Assembly: GCA_026413225.1 (NCBI GenBank)
Contig: CM048575.1
Location: 5,670,001 to 5,734,000 of the forward strand
Direction: 5' to 3'
Length of the DNA: 64,000 nucleotides
Source of the DNA: Otis tarda
Taxonomy: Eukaryota > Chordata > Aves > Otidiformes > Otididae
The position numbers and the translations under genes were made by a program. Every line of letters starts with the position of its first letter. The first letter of the stretch is position 1. Shown here piece by piece: positions 48,836 to 61,962 of the stretch. The notes under the pieces are model-generated. The model saw only the letters and a list, made by a program, of their open reading frames with translations, searched no databases and was not told the origin of the DNA.

Positions 48836-51800
48836 CTGAAACATCATCAAGACGTTTCCTAGCCTCACAGACAGGTTTCAGCACTAAGCCTGTCTGGATC
48901 TAACCAGAGAAAATTTGGAAATCTCCATAAACAAAGGTTCCCTGTACGCAAAGAGGTTCAATAACGAGGAGCGCAGTGAAGGCCCTGTGAAGGCGGAGAC
49001 CTCGACCCACTCCTGTACAGGCACCGTTCCAACGCTTGGTCACTCTTTCTTTTCACTAAAGCACAAGCAGCCTGCAGGGCAGGGCCCCTCGCAAGGTCCC
49101 AAAGCAGGAGACACACTTGGGTTTAGAAGGAAACGGAGCATTTTTACCGCAAGAAACAGAGGGAGAGGAATAAGCAGAGAATTTAAGGATGAAGTGATAA
49201 AAACTGAGGTGGGGGTTGGGATTAATTCAGAAACAACAGCATCCCTGAGAACTGAACGGCTGTGTCGAGCACAGTAATTTCTTACGGCCTTATCTTAACC
49301 GGCAGTTGGGCCCCTGTCACGTAAAGCCGCGGTTACAGAAACGCCCAGGTCTGTAGAAGGTGTCTGAGAGCAGACTTGTTCCCGCCCAGCAGCGACAGAG
49401 GGACCGCTGGGTAACGGCCTGTTCTTTCCCTGCCACGCCGTCTGCTCCTCAGCACTCACTGCACGTTCGCAATTTTAACAGAGAAGTGAAATCCCGCAGC
49501 AAACAGCTCCGACGCACATCTTGGGGTGCCACGCGAATACAGACCACGCAGCTGAATCGAAATCTTCTCATTCACCGATCAGGACCTGCCCTGCCCTGGG
49601 AAAAGACGCTCCAACCCTGCGGACGCCAAGGGCTGCCCAGACACAGCACGCCCGCACCGTTGTGCCTGCGGGAACCCAGCACCCTGTCCTCTACGCCCAG
49701 GAACGGCTTGTTTTTCAGATTCACCTGTCAACAGTTCGCAACTCAAGCAAAAGCCAGAAGAACAGTTGTACTGCTTTTCCTTCCCCAGTACATTGTGAAA
49801 GGGAGTTTATAGATGTGCTAAATATCTGCTGTAAATTATTATGAAGTGTATTAAAGCACCATAAAGCCATCAGTCACCTGTGGGGAAATGAACTAAGTTA
49901 AAGCTGGTTACAATTTACAGCCCAAGCTCTTGCCCAGCTGTTCAGGGTTTGTTGTATCCCAGAATCAACCACGGAGGAAAGCCAGATTTCAGATGTAGGA
50001 GAAGTGATACTGCCCTCAGACGAAGGAGGTTTTTAAGGATCTGGGGTAAAATGCCAGCCAATCCATTTCTCAACCTTCCTCTAATTTCATTTTAGCCAGG
50101 CAACACAGATTTTTCTATGAGCCTCATGAAGAAAACACTAGGCAAAATCTGTGTTTCCAAAGAAATTTACAGCAAAATAACATTTGTCAGTTTGTTTCTT
50201 TGTCTTGTTGTTCACAATTAATGAGACTTCATATTCCCCCTAAATCGTGGAACGATTTCTTCTGTGGTCCCATGAGACCTATTAGACTTTTGGAAATCAA
50301 TCCAATTCAAGCCTTCCTGAGATTTTAAATTGATCACACTGATTACAGCTTTATTTACTCACTGAGGTCTCCTTAGCCCTTCCTTTGTTGCTGTAAAAAG
50401 CTTGTTACTCTCTTTAATTGAACTGCTTTTGTAAACCGCATGCATTCTCACTAATTATTTCCCTTGATGAGAGCGCAGTTCCTAATTACTAATGCTCTCC
50501 TGAAATCTGTCACCTGACAAGGAACACCGAAACAGCGCGCGGGCCGGTTCCGGGGCGGGAGGAAGGGACAGAAGCCACGGCGGGGAAGCGGGAGGCTTTC
50601 TGCGGCGTCTCCAAGGCACGCCGTGCCCACCCGGGCCTCCTCGGCCGGGCGATCCCGCGGCCACGCAGACGCAGGAGACGGGAACCGTGCCAACGCTGCA
50701 CTGCTAGAACACGCGATGACGGGGGGAATGACGATTATGAATTTTATTATATTTATAGTCTTCAAATGAAAGATTAATTTGATACATTGTTTAATGTATA
50801 TCAAAATTATTCAAACACTTCTGCTGCTTTGTTGAAGACATTTGCCTTTTAAATTTATTTTTACAGTCAAAACAGAGACTTTTTAAATTAACGTTTTTTT
50901 ATTTCAGTAAGATTGTTTTAAGTTAATTTCCCTCAAGCTAATTCTAATGTAGCACTAAAAAACCCCAGAAACATTTGTATCAACTAACAGAAACTAAATG
51001 TGCCATTTGATCAAAAACGGCTGTGTTGTCATTTTTCATCTTGGCTGGAAATAAGGAACATTCCAAGAGGATGCGTGCAGCTTTTAAATTTAGCCAGTAA
51101 AAACACTTATTTGCAAGAAAGTAATTACATTAATCAAACACAGAATAGAAATGCATCACTTTGCTATCAGACACCCTGCAACCAAGGGAGAAGGCAGCAG
51201 ACAGACGGGAGGATGCCAGAGAGGAACCGGCCACGGCGCGTGGGCACGCTGGGACAACCCCGCTCCTGCGGGCATCCCGGGCATCGCCCTGCCCAGGGCA
51301 GGCTGGGACAGGGAATCCAGAGGAAAATACAGAGCTCTTGTCAGTCGTCAGGTGCAGCGCCAGGAAAAACTCCGTGTTTGCAAACCAGACAGGTAACCGA
51401 CTGAATCCAGCATCCTCAGCCAAACAGAAGCAGGGGCTGACCTGACCCTGAAGGAAGAGCTGCAGGAGGAGCGGGGACAAGAGCGGGCACGTGAAGCCGA
51501 TACGCTGAACTCGGTGCAAGGGGAAACGGGGGAGCAGACAGAAGATGCTATGAGCCATAAAATAATGGCTACAGCAGGGCAAGATCGCCTTGACCAGCAA
51601 CTGTGGATGAGCTGTTTCAGTGATCCGGGCACAAAGCAATGAAAACCTGGATGAATGCAGTGATGCAGATGGAGAGACACAGCTTAAGGATGCTAAGCAA
51701 ACACATACAGCACTTCAGCACAGCCTGGACGTGATGTCCTGGTGAGGAACTTGGGTCTAAAGTTTGAGAAAGTTTGAGTGGGTTGTGCTGGCGGCTGAGC

Positions 51801-54800
51801 TCCAGAGGTTTCTGGACATCAGGACGGATTTGCTCGGAAAGGAAGAGCACTGCCATCTACTGAGTCACCAGCGATGGTTCCCAGAGTTTCTCATCCAGGT
51901 ACAGACTCAACCCAGCCATGCTTAATTCACAAGAACAGGTGAGTTCACAGTTGGCAGTGACTCTGATGCAGACACTAGCAGGAGCTGTAAATATGCTGCA
52001 CATGCTTGTTCACATTTATTTGTGTTTATTCTTCTTCCTGGTAGTTACATGGGTTTCAGGTCAGTAAGAGCATCGTAATGCTTGGGGAATGGGATAAAAC
52101 AGCTTCTGTCTCCAGTCAAATGCACAGAATACCGGTATTTCATCTTTAGCTGAATACGTTACACAGGTCTCTTGCAGAATGGATCTACTCACCAGATTAG
52201 ATGCCATTTGAAATCTCTGGAGAGCACTCAAACACATTACCGGATTTGCATAACAACAGGCAGTTTAAGTGGCACACAGAAGGAACAGATGATGATGATT
52301 CACAAAACAAATCTGCATGTCTGAAAACTCCCTGCTCCGTTGGTATTCATCCCGTACAGCACCAACCCACATCCCGGCAAGCAAACAGTAAGTCCTCCAA
52401 CTTGATCTTAGTGACACAACAATAATCTTCAATAACATCCCCTAGAGATTACCCAGCAGGGATGGAACCCCACACCCCTCCTCCACAGCCCAGGCTCACA
52501 CCGTAATCACGGGCAGTGTTTGGTGATGGACAACGAGGTGGGATCCCGTCTGCATGGCACGCTCCCACGCTGTATGGAGACAGTAACAAGAGCAGAGCGA
52601 CCCATCCTGATGGACGACTGTCAAAGAGCTGACGCCTTGGGAAGACCAAAGGAGAGTCTGGTATGGCCAGGCTGTAACAGACCGGTGATGGAGACCCAGG
52701 AGGAACTTACTGTGCCCTACGCAAGAGATGCAGAGCAGCATCAGGCAGAAGGGGTTCAATCAGCTGTGTTCCATTTGGCATCTTCTCTCAGCGTTAAATG
52801 TTTTCAAGAGACTACACGGGGAAGTTCGTTGCCTTGGTTCAAAGACCGCTCTGATCCTCTGACACTCACTTAAATAAACAGGATGTAGCTCCTAGAAGCA
52901 AGTCCTGAGCTGCAGTGAGCATTAGGCCATGACAAACCTCAAGATGCAGAAGCATCTCAAGCCATCAGCAGGCACAAGCTGAGAGGAGCAGGGTGAGCAG
53001 CGGAGCTGGGCACGGCCACGGCTGGCAAATGCGTGGGGAAAACAGGGTCAGGCATGAGGCAGTAACGAGGGGCCCCACAAACACCGTATGGGTACGCTAG
53101 GCTGAAAATGAGCAAATTTGAACAGAGTTGGGGAAGAAGTCAGATTATATCTGACTTTTTTGCTAGTTCAACAAACGCTAGAATTATCTCCTCTGATCCA
53201 AAGGTATGCTCTTTTTTTCAAAGAAAACCCTACTGAAGATAACATTTTGCACTGTGACAGATGACCATTTGCATCCAATTACACCTCTCCCTCTTTCCAG
53301 ATGTGGCTGGAAAATTATATACTCAGCTCAGGGACACAGCTGGATGCATTCCCCAGCCTCGCCTCTCCCAAGACTAATGAGACGCTATGAAGAGCGAGGC
53401 TTTGATAGCTCAGCACGTTACAACAGAGAATCTCAGGTCATGCCTATAGCCGGGAACATTTAAATGAGACGACCCCAGTTTTAGTACAGGGCTCGCTAAG
53501 TGGAGAGCTTGCTATTTTGGGAGACACAGAGGAGTCTCTGGTGCATTTAGTGCTTTAGGAGGACTGTCGTGATGGGCAGTTCTAATGAAACCTCAGCTGC
53601 AGAGCTATTTACACAGATGTTTCACCAGCACACAGTGCAGCAGGCTCCGCATCGAGACCTTCTGATGGACCCATATCCAATTATCTGCCAAATATTCTTC
53701 AGCTTTCCTCTGACCGGCACTAATGGACCCACTTACAGCTACAAATAAAAATTGCGCAGCTTTAAATTGGAAAAAATACTTCTCTGTGCATTCACGTGGG
53801 GGGCAGGGTTGGACTGGAATAGCAGAGGGACAAAGAGGAGCAGCAGGACTCAGCTAGATTGGCAGAGCATAAAGGAATGAAATGTGAGAATTACTGCAAA
53901 AGCCCTACTTGAAGTGACTATCAAATCATGTTTACCAAGGAAAGCTGTGCAACAGCTCTGGAACGCCCTTCTTCCAACAAGCACCCACGCAGTACTGCAG
54001 GCGAACAAAGCAAAGACAGAAAACAGATGGAGAAATCGGCAATGAAAGGAGACTTTTCCTTCTATACCGTGTGTTTCCTCCAGTCTGAATAAGCACGTAC
54101 ACGGACACAGCTCTTTGTGCAAAACAACCCAAACCCAAGCTGACACTTGCTGGCACTCTGTGGTTTTTCTCGCACTACCTGAGGCTAGAACAGCAAGCGA
54201 GCGTTGTTGCAATGATGTGGGATGCATTCACAACCCTCGGGGTGAAGTCTCCTCCTAGCAGCTCGGATCTAATTGTTCACAGGTATTTTTACCAATTTTT
54301 AGGGGCTGGTGTGGAACGCACCACGTTTGCCTGCGCATCACAGAGCTCAGAGTGCAGACCCCTTTCCAAATCTTTTTCCTTTTTCCAAATTTTGTTTGGG
54401 AACATCATCTTTGTTTGGATATTGTGTTCAGTTCTGATCTTGCATAATCTTTACATGGTTTTCTCTTCCACCTCTCCATTTCTCCCCCTCCATCTACACA
54501 TGGGCTCTCCCATTCCCTCCCTGGTGCCACACTTCTTTTCACGCCACTCTTTGCACCTGCGCAGTCCTCTGAAGGTTCAAATTTCCCCATTTGCTTCCTC
54601 ATTCACATCCTCTGGAACACCTCCATGACAGTGTGTCAAACCCTACAAAACCCATGACACTTCCCAACCCCTTAAAAACTGCCTTCAGCTCAACAGCAGG
54701 GACTTGGCACGGTACACGTGTGCCAAAGAAAGGCAGGCAGATGTTTCTCCCGGTATGAAGGAAACATTTTCAAGCATTGCAGCCTAACTGGGAGCTGCAG

Positions 54801-56189
54801 CTCCGCTCTGGGGCTTGCACACGGAGTCAGCGCTTGCCTCCGACCACGGATTTCCACCTCTCACACATTTAAGGGGCAGCGGGGTCACCCACCTACACCC
54901 AAAGGCAACCACCGAGCTCCCACGCAGCTCAGGGACATCAGGATTCTGTGCGTGTCGCTTCTCCAGGGCCTGGCCCAAAGGGGCCAAGTCAGCAACAACC
55001 CCAGTACGAACAGTAATAGGGAGGAAAGAGGCTGCTAAAAACAAAGTGCCTTAGACAACTGCCTCTTTTGCCAAATAATCCTACACTGCTTTTCCTGAAG
55101 CGCGTTTAGAACGGAAATAACATTGAGTTTGAAAGCTCACAAACAGTATTTGAGATGTAAGGGGATGAAAATTAGCAGCTGATACAAATTTTCTGCGAGC
55201 AGTTCACAGAATCAGATTTGACAGAATGTCTAATTCGAAAGATAAGTGTGTTCACGAACATTTCACCTGTCACGTCGAGTCACAGCAGAGAAATGGAAAT
55301 GCAGCAGGGTTTGAAACGAGCTAACTTTTGTTCGGGAGTCAGAGCAAGTGCACTAAACAGCCAGAGCCGAGTGAATAATGAATCATTTACTCAAGAACTG
55401 TCAGCTTGCTTTCTTCACTGAATCGTCCTGGCTTCCTCCAGTTTATTCCTTAGCCGAATAATGTGTGTGATGAAATATCAGCTGTAATTCATTTGAGAGC
55501 TGTTCCCTGACATTACAAACAGCTGCAGTTGGGCCCAGAGGCCACCAGATACATCATGTCTTTGGCTGAATGAACACAACGCCGTGGCCCTGGGTTTCCA
55601 GCCCAGGAGACGTGCTCTGTTCTGGGTGGAAAGGAGGACCTGGTTTGTCGGACCCCCCAGTCACGGGGGAGCAGAGGGGCCCACTGAGCCCCCCGCCCCT
55701 CACAAAGTGAATTTACCACTGCTCTCCTGCTGCTCGCAAATAGAAAGGGTGGCACGGGGTCCCAAGTGCTCGGTGGGAGTGATCTTCCCAGACATCTGGC
55801 AGTGAAAACCAGCTGTAGGCATCCAGACTGAGCCCTCGTTCCCGGCACAGGTACATATCTGTGGAGCTCCCAGGGATGAGTTTCTGCACAGCCAGGGACA
55901 CCCAGCTGTTACAGGAACCAGTCATCCTCATGCAAAGGCATTTTTAGGTCAAGTTAACCGCTCCGTCAGAAGAGCCAAGCAGAGAGGCGATTCCACACGG
56001 CACCGCAGAGGCAGGTTCCCTCAGCACCTGCCTGGAGAGCAGCAGGACCGTGGGCACGCCAGCGGTTCCTACCGGTGATGGACTCGGTCCAGCACTCGAC
56101 CACGGCTCCAAGAGAGCCTGTGGGAACTGAACCCCTGCAACCAACCCGCCATTAACGGCGACAGCTTCTCATCGCTGCCGGTGCGCCCT
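48836..56189. other. Intergenic, no gene recognised
   Basis: The region is mostly AT-rich, with one CpG-rich patch at 50,520-50,700 set inside AT-rich DNA (50,200-50,990). A pyrimidine-rich run lies at 54,340-54,600. Sequence at 51,400-52,900 has many open frames on both strands (51,130-51,639 on the - strand, 52,520-52,873 on the + strand) but no product that I know. No repeat family was recognised. Confidence 0.5.
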
Positions 56190-56480
56190 AGGTGTGCGCT
56201 GATCTGATCACTTTATTATCGCCAGTTGCCCTAAGAGTGCAGTGTTGTATTCAAAGCCATGTATTTATAGCTGGCTAATCACAGCTTAATTACAGGAGCT
56301 CAGCAGGCTCTTGTATGAACACCGAGTTTGAGGCAGTTCCACTAGGAAACTTTTTATGAGATAAGCAGAAGCATCAAATTACTCAAGATGTGCGAGAAAA
56401 ACCTATTTAGTGTTAATTGGGACAATTACCTTTTTTCCTAATTTGCATGTGTCATGAATATTAAAACCATAATAAAAAGA
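56190..56480. promoter_or_regulatory. Candidate conserved enhancer block
   Basis: This AT-rich stretch contains CACTTTATTATCGCC, TGTATTTATAGCTGG, GGCTAATCACAGCTTAATTA, TTAATTGGGACAATTACC and a perfect octamer ATTTGCAT (56,441-56,448). Several homeodomain-type TAATTA/TTAATT cores and a POU site within 300 bp suggest a developmental enhancer. This is inference only; conservation was not tested. Confidence 0.28.
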
Positions 56481-56683
56481 AAACACTTTCACTGGCTAAC
56501 TGCTGCCCAAGGAAACAGCCTGCAGGGAGGAAGGAACGGTGTGGAGCTCGAGAGGACGACGGAGCCAGCAGCGGTGCGTGCCTTCACCGCGTGCCAGCAG
56601 CTTGCACCAGCCTCAGCGCACCACTGCAGGCCGGGGATACGGGGAATCCTCCTGAGAGCAAAACCTGTCTAGTGAATCAGAAT

Positions 56684-56908
56684 AATTAGATATTAGGAAA
56701 AAAATTTTTATGCTGAGGGTGGTGGAACACTGGAACAGGTTGCCCGGAGAGGCCGTGGATGCCCCATCCCTGGAAACATTCCAGGCCAGGTTGGCCGGGG
56801 CTCTGAGCAACCTGATCTGGTTGGAGATGTCCCTGCTCCTGGCAGGGTGGTTGGACTGGGTGGGCTTTGAAGGTCCCTTCCAACCCAAACCATCCTGTGA
56901 TTCTATGA
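56684..56908 (+). repeat. CR1 LINE, 3' end (longest copy)
   Basis: This sense-orientation CR1 tail starts slightly further upstream than the other two. It has TTAGATATTAGGAAAAAAAT, GGGTGGTGGAACACTGGAAC, GGTTGCCCGGAGAGGCCGTG, CCATCCCTGGAAACATTCC, GAGCAACCTGATCTGGTTGG and TTGGACTGGGTGGGCTTTG, ending in GATTCTATGA. About 225 bp remain. It is close to the young CR1 families and lies alone in intergenic DNA. Confidence 0.95.
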
Positions 56909-59900
56909 TCAGTCCTATGTGCCGCTGACAGGCATGTCCCCCAATATTCAGCTCGCCCTTACCAGCACAGCCCCAGTAAACCAGTCTGGCTTTGCACTCC
57001 CGTTGGCTGGGGTGAACTGGAGATGGAGTCGCTCGCGCAGCCCTCGCCTGCAAGCAACGAGAACCGTGGCTCCTTCTCACCACCCATCAGCAGGGAGGGC
57101 CCAGCGCTCTGCGGCTCCTCAGCCGAGAAAGCCCTTCCTCACAGAAATCGGGCAGGACAGCAGTACAGTTGCTAGAACTTTGCTGACATTAGGCAGATAT
57201 TAAGTTCTGTTAAGCCAAACATCAAGTGGTGTTGACCCAGAGTTAAATATTGACGGAGGCGATACCGGTGCAACGCGACTGGCTGCAGCAGCACTTCGGG
57301 GAAAACTCCGATCAGCTCTCGGGAGCCCGTCAGACGCCGGAGTTTGCAGATGCGATTGGACTGAGTGACACTGCTCGCAGAGCAAGCCTGCCTGACCTTC
57401 ACGGAGCTGTGCAGAGCAGGATGTCCTAACACCTTGTGACTCTCAAGCAAGGCATCCTAGAATGCTATTTTTTTCTTGTCTTCAGTGATTATTGTTGCCG
57501 GTGGAAACACAGCTGGCTTAGCACAGTAACCCCAACCCAGGACTTGGCTTTCCAGGAATGTGGGGGAAATGCCAGTGTTTTCCAAAGTACCTAAATAGAT
57601 TCTAGAAAGAACTGCTACTGGAGATAATTACATTCAACAGCAGAAATAAACCATTAAAAATTACAGGTATTTTAAAACCTTTTTAAAGCCTCATTTACAA
57701 GCCCAGGTTTCCCAAAACACACCTTAGAAAAGAAGAAAGTGAGAAGCAATGCAAGATGAAATCCCTTCCCAGGGCCGTGCTGTCCCCCAGGAAAGTGAAA
57801 ACCCTGGGAAGCAGCTGCAGCGAGCCGGTGCCCTGCACGGCAGGAGCGGGCTGTGCCGGCGGTGCCCTCTGCTCCCGCAGTGTCCGAGAGAGGAGCACAG
57901 CGACCAGACACGGCTGGCACCAGGACACGGCTGGCACCAGGACACGGCTGGCACCGGCAGCATCCCGCCAGAGGAAACCGGCTTACTCCTCCAGCAGCAG
58001 ACACAGAGCAAAGCACTGCGAGAGCCCATCGCGTTCAGCCCACGCTGCTCTGTTTTCTCACGTGGTGATGGCAAACCCCTGAACTACGGTACCTCAGCCT
58101 CCTGTCAGCCAGTGCCCAAGGGAACAGGGTAAACTGGAAGGGCTTGCTGGGGTGTAGCTGCAACAAGTACGTTCAGCTGACCTCTCCAGTGCTTCCATAA
58201 TTTACCTCTACTAAAGAATCATAACAGAGCTATTTACAGCAGCCATGAAATAAGGCAATATTTCAGCATTGATTTTGTGTCTTTCCCACTAGTGCACGCA
58301 GCTTTTGATAACTCAAACCTTATGGATTTTTCTATAAACAAAAAATTAATATCTGCAGCAGAGAGAGCGTACAGCTGGTTACAGCAGCGCCGGTGCAGGG
58401 CCTTGCGGGTGCTGGCTGGAGGAGGGAAAGAGGGAGAGAGAGAACTGATGCACTTGTGGCTTGTCTGTCCAGGACTAACAAGACGACAGAGGAGGATGCT
58501 TGAAGAGCAGCAAATGACACAGCGTGATCCGTGCTGACCTTTCAATTGCCATGGAAGACTCTTCACTTACTTCATTTATTCCTATTAAATTCCACCGCTC
58601 CTCAGGAGATGGCAGCTCGGTCTGCAAGGGCCCAGGCACACCAAGGGGCTCCGCTCAGCGCTCGAGCAGCCCGAGGATGAAGAGGGAAGCAGAGGTCCTC
58701 CCACAATGGGAAGGGGGAACGTTTCTCGTCCCTCCGGCCCCAGCCTGCTGTGGCTGCTGTTAACGATGATGCGCCAACACCTATTTAAACAGAGTGCAAG
58801 CGTTGCACGAGCCTTGTTCTGACTTCCTACCCAAAGTGCCCTGAAGATCCCCACAAATATGCTGGAGCATGAGAAAACAGTTTGTAAAAGGAAGAAATCA
58901 GGTGCACACAAAGGGAGGAAGGGGGGGCTACTCTGGTTTGTCAGAGTGGGTTTTTTCCTCTGATCAAGTGGGAAAGAAGGGAACTTTGATCAGGATTACA
59001 TTTTCGCTAAGGAAGCAAGAGCTTGTTAGTGATTCACAAGAGAAAAAGCAGTCAGTTCAGAGCCAGCATGTAGACGAACTTTAGAGATTAAAGTCAGAAG
59101 CACGTACCAGTGAGCACAAGAAGAACTCCCAGGGTCAGCACTGCACCTTGGAAATGAAGCACACTTCTCACATCTGATTTTGTTTGGGATTTCCCAGGTC
59201 CTTTTGTCTCTTTTTTTTCTGCAAATGCTGAACAGACTAAGAGTGAAAACCAGAGATGGAACGAAACTACCATCTTCAAGAACCTGCAGTCTGCGGGAAT
59301 GGCTAGAGAACAGTGTCCAAGGACAGCAGTGGGGCACTGGGAGAGCAGAAAGCGGTGCTGGAGCGGGAAGGACAGGGACGAGGAAGCCTTGCCCAATGGC
59401 CTGGGATTTGGGAGGATTCGAGGCTTCACAGCTTTCATCTGCTGCAATAAAATGCTGAACGGGGCAGTAAACCGGGACTCAAAGGCTTCATTGACACGGC
59501 TGAGCAGAGCAGGCCCCAGGGCAGTCTGGACACCACCGCACTGACCCGCGGGATCGCCCAGCAGCCCGTTCCGGCACCGACAGGCGCTAACTGGCCTTTC
59601 TGCCTGCTGATACCTGCTCGCCGGGGCTCTGCTTTGCCACATCTTCCCATGCTCACAGACCAAAACGGTGATGGCTTCTAAAGGCATTCTCCAGCCCTCT
59701 GCACCAATCCACAAGCCCACATCTTTTTGCTGCATTATACTGAGAACAGACATAGAAATGCACTTTCCTGTGCCTAGCTGGAGCCTGACCATTTTAATCA
59801 CCCGCGCTTGTGAACAGCACCATTGACTTCACAGGTGGCAGAAACCACCTCCCAGTCCACGGGCACTGGTGCAGGAAATTAAGACGAATTCAGTGACTGC

Positions 59901-60649
59901 ACATGGAGAGTGGGAAGAAAATTATACAGCCTGCTCTCATCTCATGTACCCATGGAATATTAAAAAAAGAAGTGCTAAATCTTTAAGATCCCCAGCCAGC
60001 AATGTTAGGAAAATACTCAACTCAGAGAGGCAAGGATTGCCGGGAGAGGCAGTGGTTTTGTTACAAGGACAGCAGGGCTCCTTCCCCGCAGGCTGCACTC
60101 CCTACCCATTTCTTACCAGACCCTGTATGCGTTACTCACAGTAAATCAGAGCTGCCGAGATCTGCCTGCCGTGCGTTTCTCCCTCACGCTGTCGGCCAGC
60201 CGCGGCTGGGCCCCGCAGCACCCTCGAAGACAGGCCTGCTCCTGCTTGGAGATGGGTGCCTGCTTCGGGCGGCAGCCCCAGCAGCTCACGTTAAACGCCT
60301 GTGAACATCTGGAAGCAGCACTGCCTGGCATGGCACCCCGCACGACGCTCCTGCAGCAAGGCAGGATCCCTTTTAAGATAGGAACAGTGAGATTAAATTA
60401 ATAAAACAAGAATAAGTTAAGGCAGCCATGCTGTGTGCTTTTTATAAGAGAAAGGGGTCAAGGAAGCTATGGCACTGATCACAGTTAACTTTTTTTTTGT
60501 GTCATGACATTTGTCTACTGAATTGATTGCAAAACAAAATTTACTTTTTGTATTTTAAGCAAAAGAAACCAGGTCGTCGGGTAAGTCACTGAAGGAACAA
60601 ATCTTTCATTCAGAGACACGTTCCTTAACAAGGCCAAGTAGGGGCAATG
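56909..60649. other. Intergenic, no gene recognised
   Basis: The region contains a 17-bp tandem repeat (57,907-57,957) and otherwise mixed sequence. A 235-codon open frame on the - strand (59,094-59,801) includes a stretch that looks like a signal peptide and another hydrophobic run, but it has no homology that I recognise. No transposable element or RNA gene was recognised. Confidence 0.5.
57907..57957. repeat. Tandem repeat, 17-bp unit, three copies
   Basis: The unit GACACGGCTGGCACCAG occurs at 57,907-57,923 and 57,924-57,940 without change, and at 57,941-57,957 with one change near the end. It is a small GC-rich minisatellite. Confidence 0.9.
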
Positions 60650-60935
60650 CAGGCTTTCACAGCTCCCTCAATTTCAGTGTCATTTTTTCCTGATTCTTTG
60701 TCATTTTGTATTAGTCTGATTCCATTAGAAGGAGTTACAGGAGAAGTAATGGGCAGATAAAGGGATCCAACCAAAATCTAATGGAGAAAACAGGGTTTCC
60801 TTCCATCAGCCAGGCGGCGTGACAGACAGTAATGGCTTTCATAGCCGACTGATGTGGAGCTTGTATCAGACTGAGGATAATTTAGTGATAACAGTTTATC
60901 AACATATTTTGGAAGATAATGGGGAACCACCAGAC
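60650..60935. promoter_or_regulatory. Candidate conserved noncoding block
   Basis: This is an evenly AT-rich, non-repetitive stretch with TTTTGTATTAGTCTGATTCC, AGGAGAAGTAATGGGCAGAT, CGTGACAGACAGTAATGGC and GATAATTTAGTGATAACAG. It has the look of conserved noncoding DNA (few low-complexity runs, several homeodomain and GATA-like cores), but nothing here proves it. Confidence 0.2.
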
Positions 60936-61767
60936 ACAGCCCGGGCCACGTGCGTGCCTCCTCGGCACGTCACCTGTTAGCTGTTCCGGGCCCTCACCAC
61001 GCCAGTCCCCCTCCCTGGCTTTGGTCCCCGTTTGCAGTCTGCCGCAGGCAAAAGTCATGACACGCTATTAGCACAACACCTTTTACTGTTCCCTAAGCAG
61101 AAGCCATCTGTAATCCACATCCCAGGAAGCTGAAGGACACGTTACCTCATCTGCTACAGCTTTCTATTTCAGGAAGCAACGCGGAAGTAAGATTTCCTAC
61201 CAGCTCTCTCCCAGGAAGCCTCTCCAGAGTAGTAAAAAGTCATTGCCAATTTAAACTGCACTCGTGATAGAAATAATACAATTTTCATTTCAAACATGAA
61301 AACTAATCTAGGTAGCTGCTCAAACAGCAGCAAGCCCAGTGCAGGACTTGGATTAGCGGTTCGTGCCTTTGTAAAAGGATTAGCAGGATCCCACTGAGCT
61401 GAGGGTTAATTTGAAAATAAACATGCATCTGTAAAGATACATCGTGACGCTCTCCCAGGCCCATACATGCTGCATCTTCAGGACTCCCTCAATTAGACGT
61501 GTGCTGCAAACACTGCAAACCATCAGGGATTACGCTCTAGCCGTGCTTTGTTCCAACAATACAGATCTCAAAATTACAGATCTCATTCTTCACAGTGCTG
61601 CGGGCTTCAGGGAAACAAAGAGATCCATCCCAGAAAGATCAGCTGGGAAAAAAGTCTCTTATGATCTCTTTCAGACCTGCCACATAATCCTGACATGTAA
61701 TGTATAAAGTGAAGATACACTTGATAAAAGCTGATGCTTTTTTTTTTTTAATTCCCTGTATGTCTTC
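60936..61767. other. Intergenic, nothing recognised
   Basis: The composition is mixed, with no repeat family, RNA gene or exon visible. A T-rich run (61,738-61,750) lies next to the old LINE piece that follows. Confidence 0.5.
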
Positions 61768-61962
61768 TGGAAGGCTGTTTCAGGTTCTGTCTCCTCTGAC
61801 AGGCTGATTCTTCATTCTCATTTTTCATCTAAACTTATTCTTGGCCTGTTTACACCCATTTGTTCTACATTAATATTACCTGGGAGTTCAAATAGCTTTA
61901 CTTCCATTTTATTTCAATTTCTTCATTGACAGCAATGATGTCGGCTCTAAGGGGTTTTTTTG
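61768..61962 (-). repeat. Ancient CR1/L3-like LINE fragment
   Basis: Read on the - strand, the stretch follows the 3' region of old amniote CR1/L3 elements in order: GACATCATTGCTGTC, AAGCTATTTGAACTCCC, AATATTAATGTAGAAC, AAATGGGTGTAAACAGGCCA, AGAATAAGTTTAGATG, CAGAGGAGACAGAACCTG and AACAGCCTTCC. Each piece matches the remembered consensus with moderate divergence and small gaps. It is clearly older than the three young CR1 tails. The ends are approximate. Confidence 0.72.

Noticed and set aside
51130-52873. Run of open frames on both strands around 51.1-52.9 kb
   Set aside because: I tried to read this as a transposon or lncRNA exon. No reverse transcriptase, transposase, zinc-finger or terminal repeat pattern is visible.
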